A stretch of 64,000 bases of DNA from Delphinapterus leucas. Taxonomy: Eukaryota > Chordata > Mammalia > Artiodactyla > Monodontidae. The stretch spans positions 6,822,138 through 6,886,137 of the forward strand of contig NW_022098021.1 of the NCBI RefSeq assembly GCF_002288925.2, read 5' to 3'. Within the stretch, counting starts at the first letter, position 1, and every line of letters starts with the position of its first letter. The translations under genes were made by a program, and so were the position numbers. Below are positions 35,231-45,624 of the stretch, in pieces. The notes under the pieces were generated by a model. That model was not told the DNA's origin, did not search any database, and saw only the letters and a program-made list of their open reading frames with translations.

Positions 35231-35535
35231 CCTCTCCCTGTGAAGACAGAGCAGTAATGAATAGACTGATATAGTAATGATTGACTGATCATTCGATAGA
35301 TAGAGTCTGTCCATATTTAGGGAACACCTGCCCTAAGTGTGTTAGCCACTTTCTCTTGCTCTGGAGACACTAAATAAAGACACTAACCCACTAGAGAAAT
35401 CCCATCTCGAGGAGGAGATAGACATGAAAACAGATAATGATCCACATTGTGACTTGGTCAATTATGTGCCAGGAACTTCACTAAAGGTGCGAAGGAAGAA
35501 GTGGCCCTTCCAGTTCCCAGAAGGGGTTCAACCCA
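35231..35535. other. No gene or clear repeat seen
   Basis: Short connecting sequence, nothing supported. Confidence 0.4.
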
Positions 35536-36058
35536 GGATCTGTATTGGTTTCCTAGGGCTGCCATCACAAAATACCACTAACTTGGTGGCGATAAGAAAT
35601 CTGTTCATAAGCAACAGAATTTGTTCTATAAGCAACAGACATTTATTCTCTCGTGGTTCTGGAAGCTAGAAGTCTGAAATCAAGGTGTGGGCAGCACCAT
35701 GGTCTCTCTGAAGTCTCTGAGGAACCCTCCCTTGCTTCTTTCTAGACCCTGGTGGCTCCCGGCAATCTTTGGTTTTCCCTGGTTTGTGGCAGCTTCTTGG
35801 CCTCTGTCTTCACATGTCCTTCTTCCCTGTGTCTCTGTGTTCAAATCTTCGTTCTCCTATAAAGATGCCAGTCATTGGGCTTAGGCCAAGCCTTGTCCAG
35901 TATGACCACATCTGAACTTGATTACATCTGCAAAGACTCTGTTTCCAAATCAGGTCCCGTTCACAGGCACCAGGTACTGCACAGAGGAATTGTACATATG
36001 TTGTATGTACAGGACTTGAACGTATCTCTTGGGGGACACAAGTCAACCTACTAATAGT
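35536..36058 (-). repeat. MaLR-type LTR (MLT1-like)
   Basis: Reverse LTR: TTTCCTAGGGCTGCCATCAC, then CAAAATACCACTAACTTGGT, CTCGTGGTTCTGGAAGCTAG, TTACATCTGCAAAGACTCTG, ending TCTCTTGGGGGACACAAGTC. It includes a small inverted repeat, TGTACATA / TATGTACA, at 35991-36011. Confidence 0.8.
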
Positions 36059-36130
36059 ATTCTTCTCTTTCTAGCGCCAAGCTTGGTGCCTGATACCCAG
36101 TAGATGCTCAGACTATGTTTGTTTAATTGC
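36059..36130 (+). repeat. L2 LINE 3' fragment
   Basis: AGCGCCAAGCTTGGTGCCTG then CCAGTAGATGCTCAGACTAT, the L2 3' end pattern. Confidence 0.55.
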
Positions 36131-36504
36131 ATCTGTGGCCCTATCACGTCAGAAGAGAAGAGATGAGTGCCTTTGCTGAAACGGATGGCGATTTGTATCT
36201 GATATGCAGTTCTACGGTCAATTCTGGGAAAGGATTTTCAGCTCACGAACGTCAGCATTTCTTTGCTGAACCCCTCTCAGTTAATAAATGAATCTTACAG
36301 TACCTTGTACCCAGTTATAGGGTCTATTGAAGCCTTTCTCCTTCCAAAGGAGAAAAACCAATTACTTCACCAAGAAATATTCTAAAATGGAGTTGAGCTT
36401 TTGATCATGTATATATACTGAAGGCTTAATATGGATGACTTCTCGCCAGCACATTAAGAATTCTCCAAGAATTGGTACCACTTCGTGGAGACATATCAGC
36501 AATA

Positions 36505-36700
36505 TCTATCAAAGGTAAAAGTGTATGTACCCTTTGACCCAGCGATTCTAGTTCTAGGAATTTACTCTGTGGATATACTCTCATGCATGGAAAACTACAC
36601 ATTTTTCTTTTTTAAATCACAGTATTTTTCATCTAGAGAAGACTAGTTAAATAAATAATGATCTATCTAGACAATGAAATAGTATCACATCATTTAGGAT
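36505..36700 (+). repeat. Old L1 3' fragment
   Basis: ACCCTTTGACCCAGCGATTC, TAGGAATTTACTCTGTGGAT and GACAATGAAATAGTATCACA follow the order of an old L1 3' region. Confidence 0.7.
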
Positions 36701-36859
36701 TGGATTCTACTGCACGTAACAGAAATTGGACAACTCTGGATTTAACAATTAAGAAGTTTCTTTTCCCAGATAAGGAGAAGTCTGGAGGTTGGTGGCCCAG
36801 AGCAGATATGATGGACCCATCCCATCCCTTAGGTCAGGATGGCATATAAGTCCAAGCTT

Positions 36860-37025
36860 CACGACTTGCCCTGGGGTCTCATATCCTTACTGGGCTCCTG
36901 TATGTACGTAATTAAATTTTTCTCTTGCTAATCCGTCTGATGTTAATTTGATTATTAAGCCAGACAAAGAACCAAGAAGGACAGAGGAAAAAATTTTCCT
37001 CCTCTACGGTATGTATACTTGGTAT
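36860..37025 (+). mobile_element. Possible retroviral LTR U5-like end
   Basis: ATTAAATTTTTCTCTTGCTA followed by AATCCGTCTGATGTTAATTT has the look of an LTR R/U5 end of a class I endogenous retrovirus. The rest of the LTR and coding regions are not recognised. Low certainty. Confidence 0.3.
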
Positions 37026-37660
37026 TTATAATGCTAGTCACATTTATGAGAAGTTGGTATATAAGAGCAGCTAACAGATTAGCCTTGTGATTCCAACTTG
37101 ATATGTAATGGAGTGATTGATTTAAATTTAAGATTTTAAGCTGAAAAGTATAAGAGAATAAAGCTAGTAAACAAGATTGAAATGCCTAAGAGAATTTGAG
37201 TCACCATACTTATAAGTTTAACTTATATTTGTAAAAATCACCGAATTTTAGGGAAGGTTCTGTTATTCTACTTGAAGTACTAAGGAAACAAACCAAAGTA
37301 TTTATACATGTTTAAGGAAATTTAATTAACTAAATTGTAAACAGCTTTTGAAAGTAATTGTTAAATTTTACTAATTTTTAAAACAGAATTATAAGAGTTA
37401 TACTTTCAAAGCCCAAGGAAAGAGGTTTTTTTTAAATTTGTAACTTAAATTAAATATTAGGTGAAGTAACAAAATAACCATAAACTACTTTTTTTTTTTT
37501 CCGTTTCTCAGAGTTGCTTTCAAGGATCTAAGAAATTCTCGATGACATCTTTGAGACCTAACCAGCAGAAAAGCTTCTCAAATTCCCCTGTGACAACCTT
37601 GCTGGTGGCTGGGTTTCCACCAGGATGGCTTTCCCTGGCACCTGTACAGAGCATCACAGG
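37026..37660. other. AT-rich stretch, no gene seen
   Basis: Bases 37026-37500 are about three quarters A+T, with no long open frame, ending in a T-run at 37489-37500. Origin not recognised. Confidence 0.4.
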
Positions 37661-37669
37661 GGGCCCACC

Positions 37670-37758
37670 TGCACAGACACTGTCCTACCCCCTTACCCTG
37701 CTGTGCCCATTCTTTTCCATAGCACTAATCACCTTCAAACATACTTTATAATTTACTT
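37670..37758 (+). repeat. L2 LINE, left part of a split copy
   Basis: TTTTCCATAGCACTAATCAC then CTTCAAACATACTTTATAAT, typical L2. The expected continuation resumes at about 38015, so the intervening 37760-38014 is an insertion. Confidence 0.65.
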
Positions 37759-37796
37759 TTAAAAAGTTATTTATTTGGAGATTTTGGGGGTGGGTG

Positions 37797-37912
37797 GTAA
37801 AATATAAAACTTACCGTTTTAACCAGGTGTAAGGGTAAGATTCAGCAGTGTTCAGTAAAATATAAAACTTACCGTTTTAACCAGGTGTAAGGGTAAGATT
37901 CAGCAGTGTTCA
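37797..37912 (+). repeat. 58-bp tandem duplication
   Basis: Units 37797-37854 and 37855-37912 are identical as read. Each begins GTAAAATATAAAACTTACCG, a phrase typical of old L1 sequence. The end of unit two coincides with the start of the block that recurs 25 kb away. Confidence 0.95.
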
Positions 37913-37930
37913 GCACATTCACAACGTGAT

Positions 37931-38009
37931 GGGATCACCAGGTTGCCTAAGGAGGGTTGAACCGGCTCAGGTCGGAAACGGAGCAGGTCAAAATTCCCGT
38001 GCTGATCAG
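37931..38009 (+). pseudogene. RN7SL: 7SL (SRP RNA) fragment pseudogene, copy 1
   Basis: Matches the S domain of mammalian 7SL RNA, chiefly helix 8: ACCAGGTTGCCTAAGGAGG, then GGTCGGAAACGGAGCAGGTC (the SRP54-binding hairpin), then CCCGTGCTGATCAG. From memory it differs from the human gene at about four positions, all C to T. The 5' Alu domain and the 3' end are missing, so it is a truncated retrocopy. CAGGTTGCC occurs inside its start (37939-37947) and again just at its end (38007-38015). Confidence 0.9.
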
Positions 38010-38014
38010 GTTGC

Positions 38015-38140
38015 CTTTTTATTGTGCTTATTGTTTACTGTGACCTTCCCCTCAGAACGTAAGCACGTGGAGGGCAGGGGTCTGGTTGTTCACTGATGTC
38101 TTCAAGCACCTGGCCTAGCAGGGGATCCCACCTGACCTGA
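38015..38140 (+). repeat. L2 LINE, right part of the split copy
   Basis: TTATTGTGCTTATTGTTTAC, AACGTAAGCACGTGGAGGGC, TGGTTGTTCACTGATGTCTT and CACCTGGCCTAGCA continue the L2 begun at 37670. Confidence 0.7.
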
Positions 38141-38447
38141 GTGGGATCTGACCAGCTGCCCTGCACTCAGCTGCTGATGTGCTGGGGGGCGGAGCTGAGA
38201 AATGCAGGCTGCTGGTGTCTTCTGTAAACCCCGGCTGACAGCAGCTCCCCTTGACTGTGATCTTGCAATCTTACTATTAGGCCCCAACATCCTCATTTTT
38301 CTATCCTTCATGCCCACTCGTCTACTGTTAAAAATAGAAGTACCCTTGAACAAGCTCCTGTTAACACCCCCCCTTGACTTACAGCATCAGTATTGAGTGT
38401 TCACGACTTGTTAACCCTGAAACTGGTTGCACCAAAGGAATTGATTA
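38141..38447. other. Unassigned part of the duplicated block
   Basis: Opposed open frames of 64-83 codons (identical in copy 2) have no domain. No repeat family recognised. Confidence 0.4.
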
Positions 38448-38690
38448 AGGCAGCGCTGTTCAAAGTGTGGTCTGCGGGTCTGTAGCTGTCTGCAAGCTGT
38501 TACCACCCCATGACAAGAGATTGAGAGCAATCAGTAGAAACTTTTCTAGCAATCTGACAGAATATTTTTATGTTGTCGAATTAATAGTAAAAACTGGCAC
38601 TTACATTTTGCACGTTTGGAGGGATTTGCTGTTTCATTTTTATATGATTTTTCTAGTAATTCATGTTTATTATATTTTCTGAAAGTACCA
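38448..38690 (+). repeat. hAT-like (MER-type) DNA transposon fragment
   Basis: CTGTTCAAAGTGTGGTCTGC resembles the terminal sequence of mammalian hAT non-autonomous elements, followed by ATCAGTAGAAACTTTTCTAG. Exact family not assigned. Confidence 0.4.
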
Positions 38691-38969
38691 GTCCATGATG
38701 GGTTGGACATTTTTAAATGAACTGAGTGACATGGGGAAGCTCAGAGATTCTCGCACGGGCTGTGAAGCTGTGAATCAAGCTGGGAGGCTACCAGCCCGGA
38801 AGAAGGCTGGAAACATACCAGGCCCCTCCCGCCTTTGGACACCGGGCCCCAGCTCTCAGTCACAGACATCCCCATCATATTAATTATCAATTAACATCAC
38901 CTCCTTACTTCCTTCCACCATCTACTTCCTGAGTGAGGCTAGTGGAGCAAGGCCGCTGCTGAGAAACCA

Positions 38970-40110
38970 AGAGACAAATTCTTAAAAACTACTTGAATCA
39001 GTAGGAGAGTTTGGTAACGTGGCCAGACACAAAAAGAAAGTAGAATGAAGGCCCCCAAACCACTAATTTTAGTAAGAGAGTTTTGGTATTAGTAAGGGAG
39101 TTATATATGTAATAGCTTTTCTCTTTACAGTAATAAGCACATAAAATAGAAATATGGGGCTCCATTCATAATAATAACAAAATCTGTATAATGTCTTATT
39201 GAAGAGCCTAAAACAAGATCTGAATAAAGGAAAAGATGTACTATGTATTCAGATAGAAAGGCTAAACAACAAAAATAAAAAGTCTCCAAAAAATTATCAT
39301 ATATATTTAATGAAACTCAAATTTGGAATAACAACTGTGTTAGTGTTTTATTTGAAGTAAGTAATCTTGACTTTATTCGGAAGAATAAATGCCTGAGAAT
39401 AGCCCAGAAATGTACTTAAAAATGGTAAGGAAGGTTTTTGTTTTTAACCAGATATTAGAATATACTAGAAGATCAGGGTAGTCAAATTAATATTGTAACA
39501 GCATATAGAAAAATGAGAGTTTAGTAGAACAGATGAAATAATCCTGAAATTATAGATTTTATAATCTATATAGATTTTATATATAGATTTTAGGATCTAT
39601 AGAAATAGATCCTAAAAGATAAGGAATTTAATATACGCAAAGGTGATACTTAATCCAACAGGAAATTTTGATAAATGATGCTATCACAACTGTGTAGTCA
39701 TCCAAAAGAAAAGTGGGACTCCAATTTCAGACCAAAACCAAAAATAAACCCCACTTGAATCAATGGCTTAAATGTGAAAACGAAAGCAAAATCGTTTTAA
39801 AGGAAATCTAGGAGACTTAGTAAAATCCAGGAGAGAAGCCCCTCTCAGCCAAATCATAAAACCCAGAAAAAAAGACAGAAAAAAAAAAAAAGATAGACAT
39901 ATTTGACTCCATACAAAAAAAGAAATTTTCTTAAATGACAAAAAGAAAAATTATAAAGGAGGTCAGTAGAGGAACAATTGATTTGTAAAAACATTTTCAA
40001 TGCAAGTAACAAAGGACCAGTATCTATAACATACAAAAGACATTTACAAATGGACAAAGCAAACAAGCCGATGTAAAAGCGGGCAGAGGATGTATCACTG
40101 CAGTTGATAG
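38970..40110 (+). repeat. Old L1, ORF2 3' part (broken)
   Basis: Begins near AAAACTACTTGAATCAGTAG, continues through A-rich sequence (AATCAATGGCTTAAATGTGA) and reaches AAAGGACCAGTATCTATAAC, the order expected of the last part of an old L1. Frames are destroyed by stops and indels. Interrupted at its right by a MIR. Confidence 0.7.
39588..39617. other. Perfect 13-bp hairpin
   Basis: Arms TTTTAGGATCTAT and ATAGATCCTAAAA around loop AGAA, inside the old L1 and next to AT-rich repeats of TATAGATTTTA. No T-run follows, so it is not a terminator. Confidence 0.85.
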
Positions 40111-40119
40111 ACTACAACA

Positions 40120-40335
40120 GCTAACTTCCTTCTAGCATTTCTGCAGGCTAGGCACTGCTCTGCAAGCTTTGCATGCATTAATTCGTTTAATTTTTATAAC
40201 AGTCCTGTGAGATAGGTCTTGTTTCTATATTTTATATATGGGAAAACTGAGGCACAGAGAGTTTAAGTAACTTGCTTGAGGTCACACAGCTAGTGAGTGG
40301 CAGAGCTATGATTTTAACCCAAGCGTCTCGGATCT
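40120..40335 (-). repeat. MIR SINE inside the old L1
   Basis: Clear reverse MIR: TTAATTCGTTTAATTTTTAT, AAAACTGAGGCACAGAGAGT, AGGTCACACAGCTAGTGAGT. The L1 resumes to its right. Confidence 0.95.
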
Positions 40336-40339
40336 AGAA

Positions 40340-40790
40340 TACCTGTTAAATTGCCAATTCAGATGACCCAAAACATGAAATAATGTTCAAATCTGATTGA
40401 CGTCAGGGAAGTCCAAATTAAAGTTACAGTAAACAATGAGTTACCACTTGAAATCTACCAAACTGGAAAAAAAAAAAGTATAAAAAACATTAATTCCCAT
40501 TGGTGTCAGAGATGCTGGGAAAAAGAGCACTCTCTTACATTACTGGTAGAAATGTGAATTGTAGCTGCCTTTCAAGGAAGCTGTTTGAAAAACAGTCTGG
40601 CAACATTTATTAAAATTTTTGAAAATCCACATTCATTTTTGAGCCAACAGTCTCCCTCTCTGGGAACCTAGCCCATAGAAACCCATAAAAGAACCAACTT
40701 GAAGAATGTAGTTATAAGGTTATTTAATGCGTCACTGTCAGTACCAGGGAGGGAAACTTGGAAACAAACGAAGGCTCAACAGTGGAGAGG
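40340..40790 (+). repeat. Old L1 continuation
   Basis: ACTGGTAGAAATGTGAATTG, AACAGTCTGGCAACATTTAT and GAGCCAACAGTCTCCCTCTC are old L1 3' phrases, continuing the element left of the MIR. Confidence 0.75.
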
Positions 40791-41020
40791 GGTTGGACTC
40801 ATTGTAGAACCTTCTCCCAGTACTTTGCTGGAATCAGCTCCCCACACAAGGCACACACCTCTTCCCAGAGCCACTCTAGCCCACCAGCATGTCACTCGGG
40901 TTTGAAATGAACCAGGGTGGGAATATTTAGGGCACGATATCAGCAAACACTGCCCATCAGGGTTCTCCCTGAGAGAGCTGGTTGTTAAACATTTACCAGC
41001 ACAGAAAACTGCCTCCACTG
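40791..41020. repeat. Probable MER-type DNA transposon insertion
   Basis: Breaks the L1. GCCCATCAGGGTTCTCCCTG and GTTGTTAAACATTTACCAGC look like an old hAT-type element. Family not assigned. Confidence 0.4.
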
Positions 41021-41350
41021 CATAAGGTGATATACAGCCATTAAAACTCGGGCACCAAAACTGTTACATTGTAGGTATTTTCGTGAGGTTTTAATTGGGT
41101 GGAAGAGGAGAAGTATGCATACAATCCAGTTTTGATACAAATAATGAAAAAAACCTTACAGAAATATGTGTGTGTTAACAGTTTACATGATTATATCAAC
41201 TTGGAGGAAAGTATGGAAGATATGTAGGGAAGAGGCAATACCTTTAGGGGCAGTGGCGGAGGGGAAGATTTTGTTTTAAATGATTCCATACACAACTCAC
41301 ACACACATATGTTTGTAGGTGTGTGTTCATAAAGAAATTAAGGAACAAAT
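41021..41350 (+). repeat. Old L1 3' end
   Basis: ATACAGCCATTAAAACTCGG and AATCCAGTTTTGATACAAAT fit the last part of the L1, followed by A-rich sequence. Confidence 0.6.
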
Positions 41351-41597
41351 ACCAAGTAAGTTCATATCCACAGAGCGGTAGGGGTGTCTACGATATACCG
41401 TCAAATGAGAAAGCAAGTTGCAGAGCCATCCACTTGGTGTGATTCTACTTCAGTAAAAAGAAATAAATCCAAATCCCAATATAGGTATGTATTTGCCTGT
41501 ATGAACAGCATAAAAGCTTGTAAGTGCGTAGACTCTGGATAGCCCGGGAGAGTAGGATTGGAAGTTAGTAACGGGGGGCTTTTCTTCATCTATCTTT

Positions 41598-41794
41598 TTT
41601 TTGTGGTACGCAGGCCTCTCACTGTTGTGGCCTCTCCCGTTGCGGAGCACAGGCTCCGGACGCGCAGGCTCAGCAGCCATGGCTCACGGGCCCAGCCGCT
41701 CGGCGGCATGTGGGATCTTCCCGGACCGGGGCACGAACCCGCGTGCCCTGCATCGGCAGGCGGACTCTCAACCACTGCGCCACCAGGGAAGCCC
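41598..41794 (-). mobile_element. CHR-2 type SINE, full length
   Basis: Reverse copy with a short T tract. Perfect 15-bp TSD tcttcatctatcttt at 41583-41597 and 41795-41809, so probably recent. Confidence 0.98.
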
Positions 41795-41929
41795 TCTTCA
41801 TCTATCTTTAAACTGTTTCACATGTTACAACCAACAGGTATTTGGTTGAAAAAAATCAAATCCAAAAAAGTTCCAGAAAAAAAAATCATCCTTTGTAATT
41901 GTCAGTGCTCTTTCACCCACTGCGTCACC

Positions 41930-42080
41930 TTTGCACCTCCTAACTGTGTGAAAAGAACAAACACTGTTATCGCCATTTTACTGTTAAGGAAACAGAGCTC
42001 AGAGATGCAAACTGCCTTGCCCAAGACCACACTACTGTTCATGGTGGAACCCGTCTCCCACCCAGGCCTCTGATCCACAG
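41930..42080 (-). repeat. MIR SINE
   Basis: Reverse MIR: TTATCGCCATTTTACTGTTA, AGGAAACAGAGCTCAGAGAT and GGTGGAACCCGTCTCC. Confidence 0.75.
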
Positions 42081-42809
42081 TACAGCGGTCTGAGCAGATA
42101 CCCCCATGGATACAGGGGGAGAAAAGCAGTAGCAACACCAGAAAGGAATCAGTGGTGTCTTTCCAGGTCAGGACAATTATGCAGGCAAGAATGAAGTCTG
42201 CTATGAAATAAAACACCCCTGAATACGTAATTATCAACATTTACCATGTATGACTAAGAAGTTTGTCTAACCTTTCTTGAAGCAGTCAGCGTTTGCTAGC
42301 AATCTGATTGCATCATCTGGAGCCTTCCGTGCTAGTTTCACAGGGTTGCGTGAGGTCACGTGGCCCAAAGGATATTCAGAAACATCACCTACTGGGGGAT
42401 CAGGGAGCTGCTGTCCGAGGCCCTGGCTGCTGGCTCCACAACAAGGGGACCAAGTTGGAAACCTGGCCAGTTCTTAACCTGCTAGAAGGCTCCTCGGGGC
42501 ATGGATCTGTGTACTGTTCCTTTGTCATATCAGCGTCTTTAAAAACAAATATTTAAGAGATCTCCGAGTCCCTGAAAATTGATGCGTGTGCACTGTGACG
42601 TGGCCAAATGAATCACAGTGGGAGCTCTGGGTGGCACCAGGCCGGCTGGCACTGCCACACCCGTCTTATCTTCCTCAATGGCAGTGAGCACATTCTTGTC
42701 TCTATGGGCAATGCTTGTCTTTTGAAAATGGAATGGGAATTATCCTCAGAGGTTCAGAAATGCTCTTTCCACATCTCCATCGCTCAGGGTGTGTTTGACC
42801 AAGACCAGT
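42081..42809. other. No gene or clear repeat seen
   Basis: Short open frames only. Confidence 0.45.
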
Positions 42810-43045
42810 GAATTTTGGTGGATCTGGTTGCAATGCGTTGAGGACCTACAGACAGGTTCAGCTCTGCTACCAGCTGTGGGATTTCAAGCAAGTCAGAACC
42901 TCTTCCTGGGTCAATGTCTTCATCTCTAATATAAGGGCTGTGAAATCCTTACGATCCTGTCTTGTGGCCCATTGTGAAAATCGAACTAGGAAATGTATGA
43001 GAAGATGCTTTGCAGATCATAAAGCACTTCATTGCTTTGCCATGT
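42810..43045 (+). repeat. MIR SINE
   Basis: Forward MIR: CAGCTCTGCTACCAGCTGTG, AAGTCAGAACCTCTTCCTGG, GTCTTCATCTCTAATATAAG. Confidence 0.7.
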
Positions 43046-43094
43046 CATAAGAAATGAGAGAGCTCCTCCATAGGGTCCCTATTCTCAGGTACAT

Positions 43095-43162
43095 ATTTTT
43101 AAAATATATATCTATATATCTACACAGATCTCTATCTATCTATCCATCATCTATCCATCTTC
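43095..43162 (+). repeat. (TA)n/(ATCT)n simple repeat
   Basis: Mixed TATATA and CTATCTATC units with a CATCTATCCATC end. Confidence 0.9.
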
Positions 43163-43569
43163 AATTTGAAATCACTCATGGTTAATCCAAGTTCCCTGGG
43201 AAATTGAATGAAATTCCCTTAAGAGATTCTGTTGATATAAATGCAAGAACAAAAAAAAGCAATGTTTGCCATCAACAAATAGGAATTTTTAAAAGATGCT
43301 TTTTTCTTGGCTGTAGTGATTTCTGCTTGGCGCTATACAAATGCCTTTATTTCAACAATGTTTTCTCCTTGTTGCTGAGAGGGGAGCTTTGGGAACAGGC
43401 TTAGTACAATGTGGTGCTTGAGACTTTTAAAATGCAAATAAGTCTTTAATTCAAAGTTCAGAATATTCTTCTAAATTTAAACGATATCTACTGTAAAATT
43501 TTGGAAAGCAATCTGGCAAAGACTGTTAAAATTAAAAATAATAATCTCTTTGGCTATGAATATGACAGA
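43163..43569. other. No gene seen; possible old L1 scrap
   Basis: Bases 43495-43545 (GAAAGCAATCTGGCAAAGAC) resemble an old L1 3' region. Nothing else supported. Confidence 0.35.
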
Positions 43570-43720
43570 GCATGTCGTGACGCTAACATCCGTCGACTGT
43601 TTCCTACGCGCCAGGCACAAGGCTAAGTGTTTGGTGAGGATGGTCCCAGTTAATCCTCACAACTCAGTGAGGAGGTGTGTTTTTATCCCCCATTTTGCCA
43701 ACCAGGAAAGACTCCACTTT
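43570..43720 (-). repeat. MIR SINE
   Basis: Reverse MIR: GCGCCAGGCACAAGGCTAAG, GTTAATCCTCACAACTCAGT, CCCATTTTGCCAACCAGGAA. Confidence 0.85.
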
Positions 43721-44549
43721 TCCCCAAACGTACGCGTGGAAACGTCACTGCTGAAGTGGATATCGGTTGCATTTAGAACATCACCAAGCCTTGACAGATG
43801 GGCTAGGAGCACAGGAAGAGCCACCCTTTCTGTACGCCAGCCACTGTGCGAGACCCTTGTCACAAAGCATTTCCTTCCAGCTCCTGCCCCCCCACAATTC
43901 CCAGAGAAGGAAACGAGGCTCAGAAAGGGCGCAAACTCCTATTTGCTGAGATTGCTCTTGCCTGCGGGGCCTTATCCTAGGCACCTTCCAGCAGTTTTCC
44001 CAATTAAACACATAAGGAAAGGCAGAAAATACAGATAAACAAACAAACATGGGGGAAATGATCAACATCTCTGGTGGTTCAAAATTACAGCTTTAAACAT
44101 CAGCGAGGTATCAAGGATGCCTATCACGTTAGCCAAAGTTAAACGCCAATGGTAGTGACGTCATAGTGAAGCTAACATGTATATATTGCTGGTGGTGCTT
44201 TTACGACGAAACACTAAATGAAGAAGCAGATTACAAGGGCATGGGTGCTCTCTCTAAGGGGATCCACGTGCATGACGGGGACCTGGCAAAATGAAAACAG
44301 CTGTTGTGTTAGAGGGAATGAAAATTTTAATCTCTTAAATTGTCTCTGCTATTTTCTAATATTGTTTTTACAAGAAATAAAACTGGGAAGGAAAGAGATC
44401 TTATCTTCCCATTGCACCATTTTACGGCTGAGGGTTGCCTTCCTGACTTAAATAAATCAGGGATATCACCCATAAATGACGGAAAAGCCAAGATTCAGTC
44501 ATTTTGAACTTCTGCCTTCACCTGAATTATTGAAAGTGTACTTTAAAGT
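43721..44549. other. No gene seen; possible old L1 scrap
   Basis: Bases 44040-44200 (GATCAACATCTCTGGTGGTT) may derive from an old L1. No protein-like frame. Confidence 0.35.
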
Positions 44550-44685
44550 GGCAAATTTTATGATCATTATTCAACCCCTTCATTTTCTTGATGAGGAAAT
44601 GGAGGCCCAGAGACTTGGATTTCCTGGTCAGGGTCATATAGTTGCCTGTAAAGCTGAGGCTAGCGCCTGTTGTTTCATTTTATAA
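44550..44685 (-). repeat. MIR SINE
   Basis: Reverse MIR: TTCTTGATGAGGAAATGGAG, CCCAGAGACTTGGATTTCCT, GTCATATAGTTGCCTG. Confidence 0.75.
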
Positions 44686-44719
44686 AAATCCTATAAGATG
44701 AAAACGCATATATTATTTA

Positions 44720-45515
44720 TAAGAAAGCACCTTGAGGTGTTTTACGACCAGCATTTCTGACACCTCATGTGTGGTGCTTTGCCCAGCACCAGCAAATTCT
44801 CCAATTCTCTGACACCAGCTGGGTGTCCAACGATCCAATTCTGACGCTAGCTCCATGGAGTTGGTATAGACCCCATTGGTTAAGGGCTCAGTCCCACAAG
44901 ACTGTCCCCACTTCAGGCACCCAGTCACAAGCCCCAGGTTGTCATCTGTACTTCTGACCCACTGGCCATAAATCTGGAGTGCCCACGAGTGCCCCCTCAG
45001 CTTCGATAATGTGTTAGAACGGCTCACAGAACTCAGGGAAATGACTTATTTATTATTACTGGTATATTGTAAAGGATCTTATAAAGGATAAAAATGAACT
45101 GCCAGGTGAAGAGGTACATAGGATGAGGTCCCGAGCGTGGAGCTTCTGTTCCCATGGACTTTGGGGTGTGCACCCTCCCAACACAGGGATGCATTCGCCA
45201 ACCTGGAAGCTCTCAGAGTCCCATCATTTCGGGAGGTTTGTGCAGATTTCGTGAGTGAAATAATTGACCACTGGTGACTGAACTCACCTTCCAGGCTCTC
45301 TTCACCCCCTGGAGGTTGGGGGTGGGTCTGAAGCTCTCAGTTCTCTAATCCTGCCTCGCTTTTTCTGGCCACCCGTCCCCAACCTGAGGCTATGAAGGAG
45401 TCCCCAGCCCCTAGTTATCTCATGCAAAAGACACTCATACAAAACCAAACATCTATATCTATATCTATATATATTTTCTCTTACCATATCACACCAAAAA
45501 TTCCTCACTGAAGAA
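44720..45515 (-). repeat. Old ERV-type LTR
   Basis: Long ordered sequence: CAGCACCAGCAAATTCTCCA, AGGGCTCAGTCCCACAAGAC, CTCAGCTTCGATAATGTGTT, GAACTGCCAGGTGAAGAGGT. In this orientation an AATAAA lies on the minus strand at 45049-45054. Non-coding; I recognise the type but not the family name. An ATATCT simple repeat occupies 45449-45476. Confidence 0.55.
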
Positions 45516-45624
45516 AATGGGTAAGACCTCAGAATCCAAACACTGGAGTGAGCATGTCCCTAGGGTTCATTCTAGAACTTGTGTCTGGGTATGTTGGCCA
45601 TCGGTCTTGAGGTCTGGAATCACT

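Larger units (their letters stand above)
37913..38873 (+). repeat. Duplicated block, copy 1
   Basis: Identical by eye, without indels, to 63040-64000 (constant offset 25,127). The match probably continues past 38873, because copy 2 is cut by the window edge. It holds a 7SL fragment, the right part of an L2 and a hAT-like fragment. Sequence to the left of 37913 is unrelated to that left of 63040. Confidence 0.97.

Noticed and set aside
36860..37500. Complete endogenous retrovirus
   Set aside because: Only an LTR-end-like motif is visible; no coding region or second LTR could be recognised.
37931..38009. Functional SRP RNA gene
   Set aside because: Only part of the S domain is present, with no Alu domain, no upstream promoter elements and no proper 3' end.
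38102..38396. Opposed open frames conserved between the two duplicated copies as evidence of a gene
   Set aside because: The whole block is identical, so conservation of the frames reflects recent duplication and not selection.
41558..42073. 171-codon plus-strand open frame
   Set aside because: Built from a reverse CHR-2 SINE and a reverse MIR, so it is a repeat-derived chance frame.
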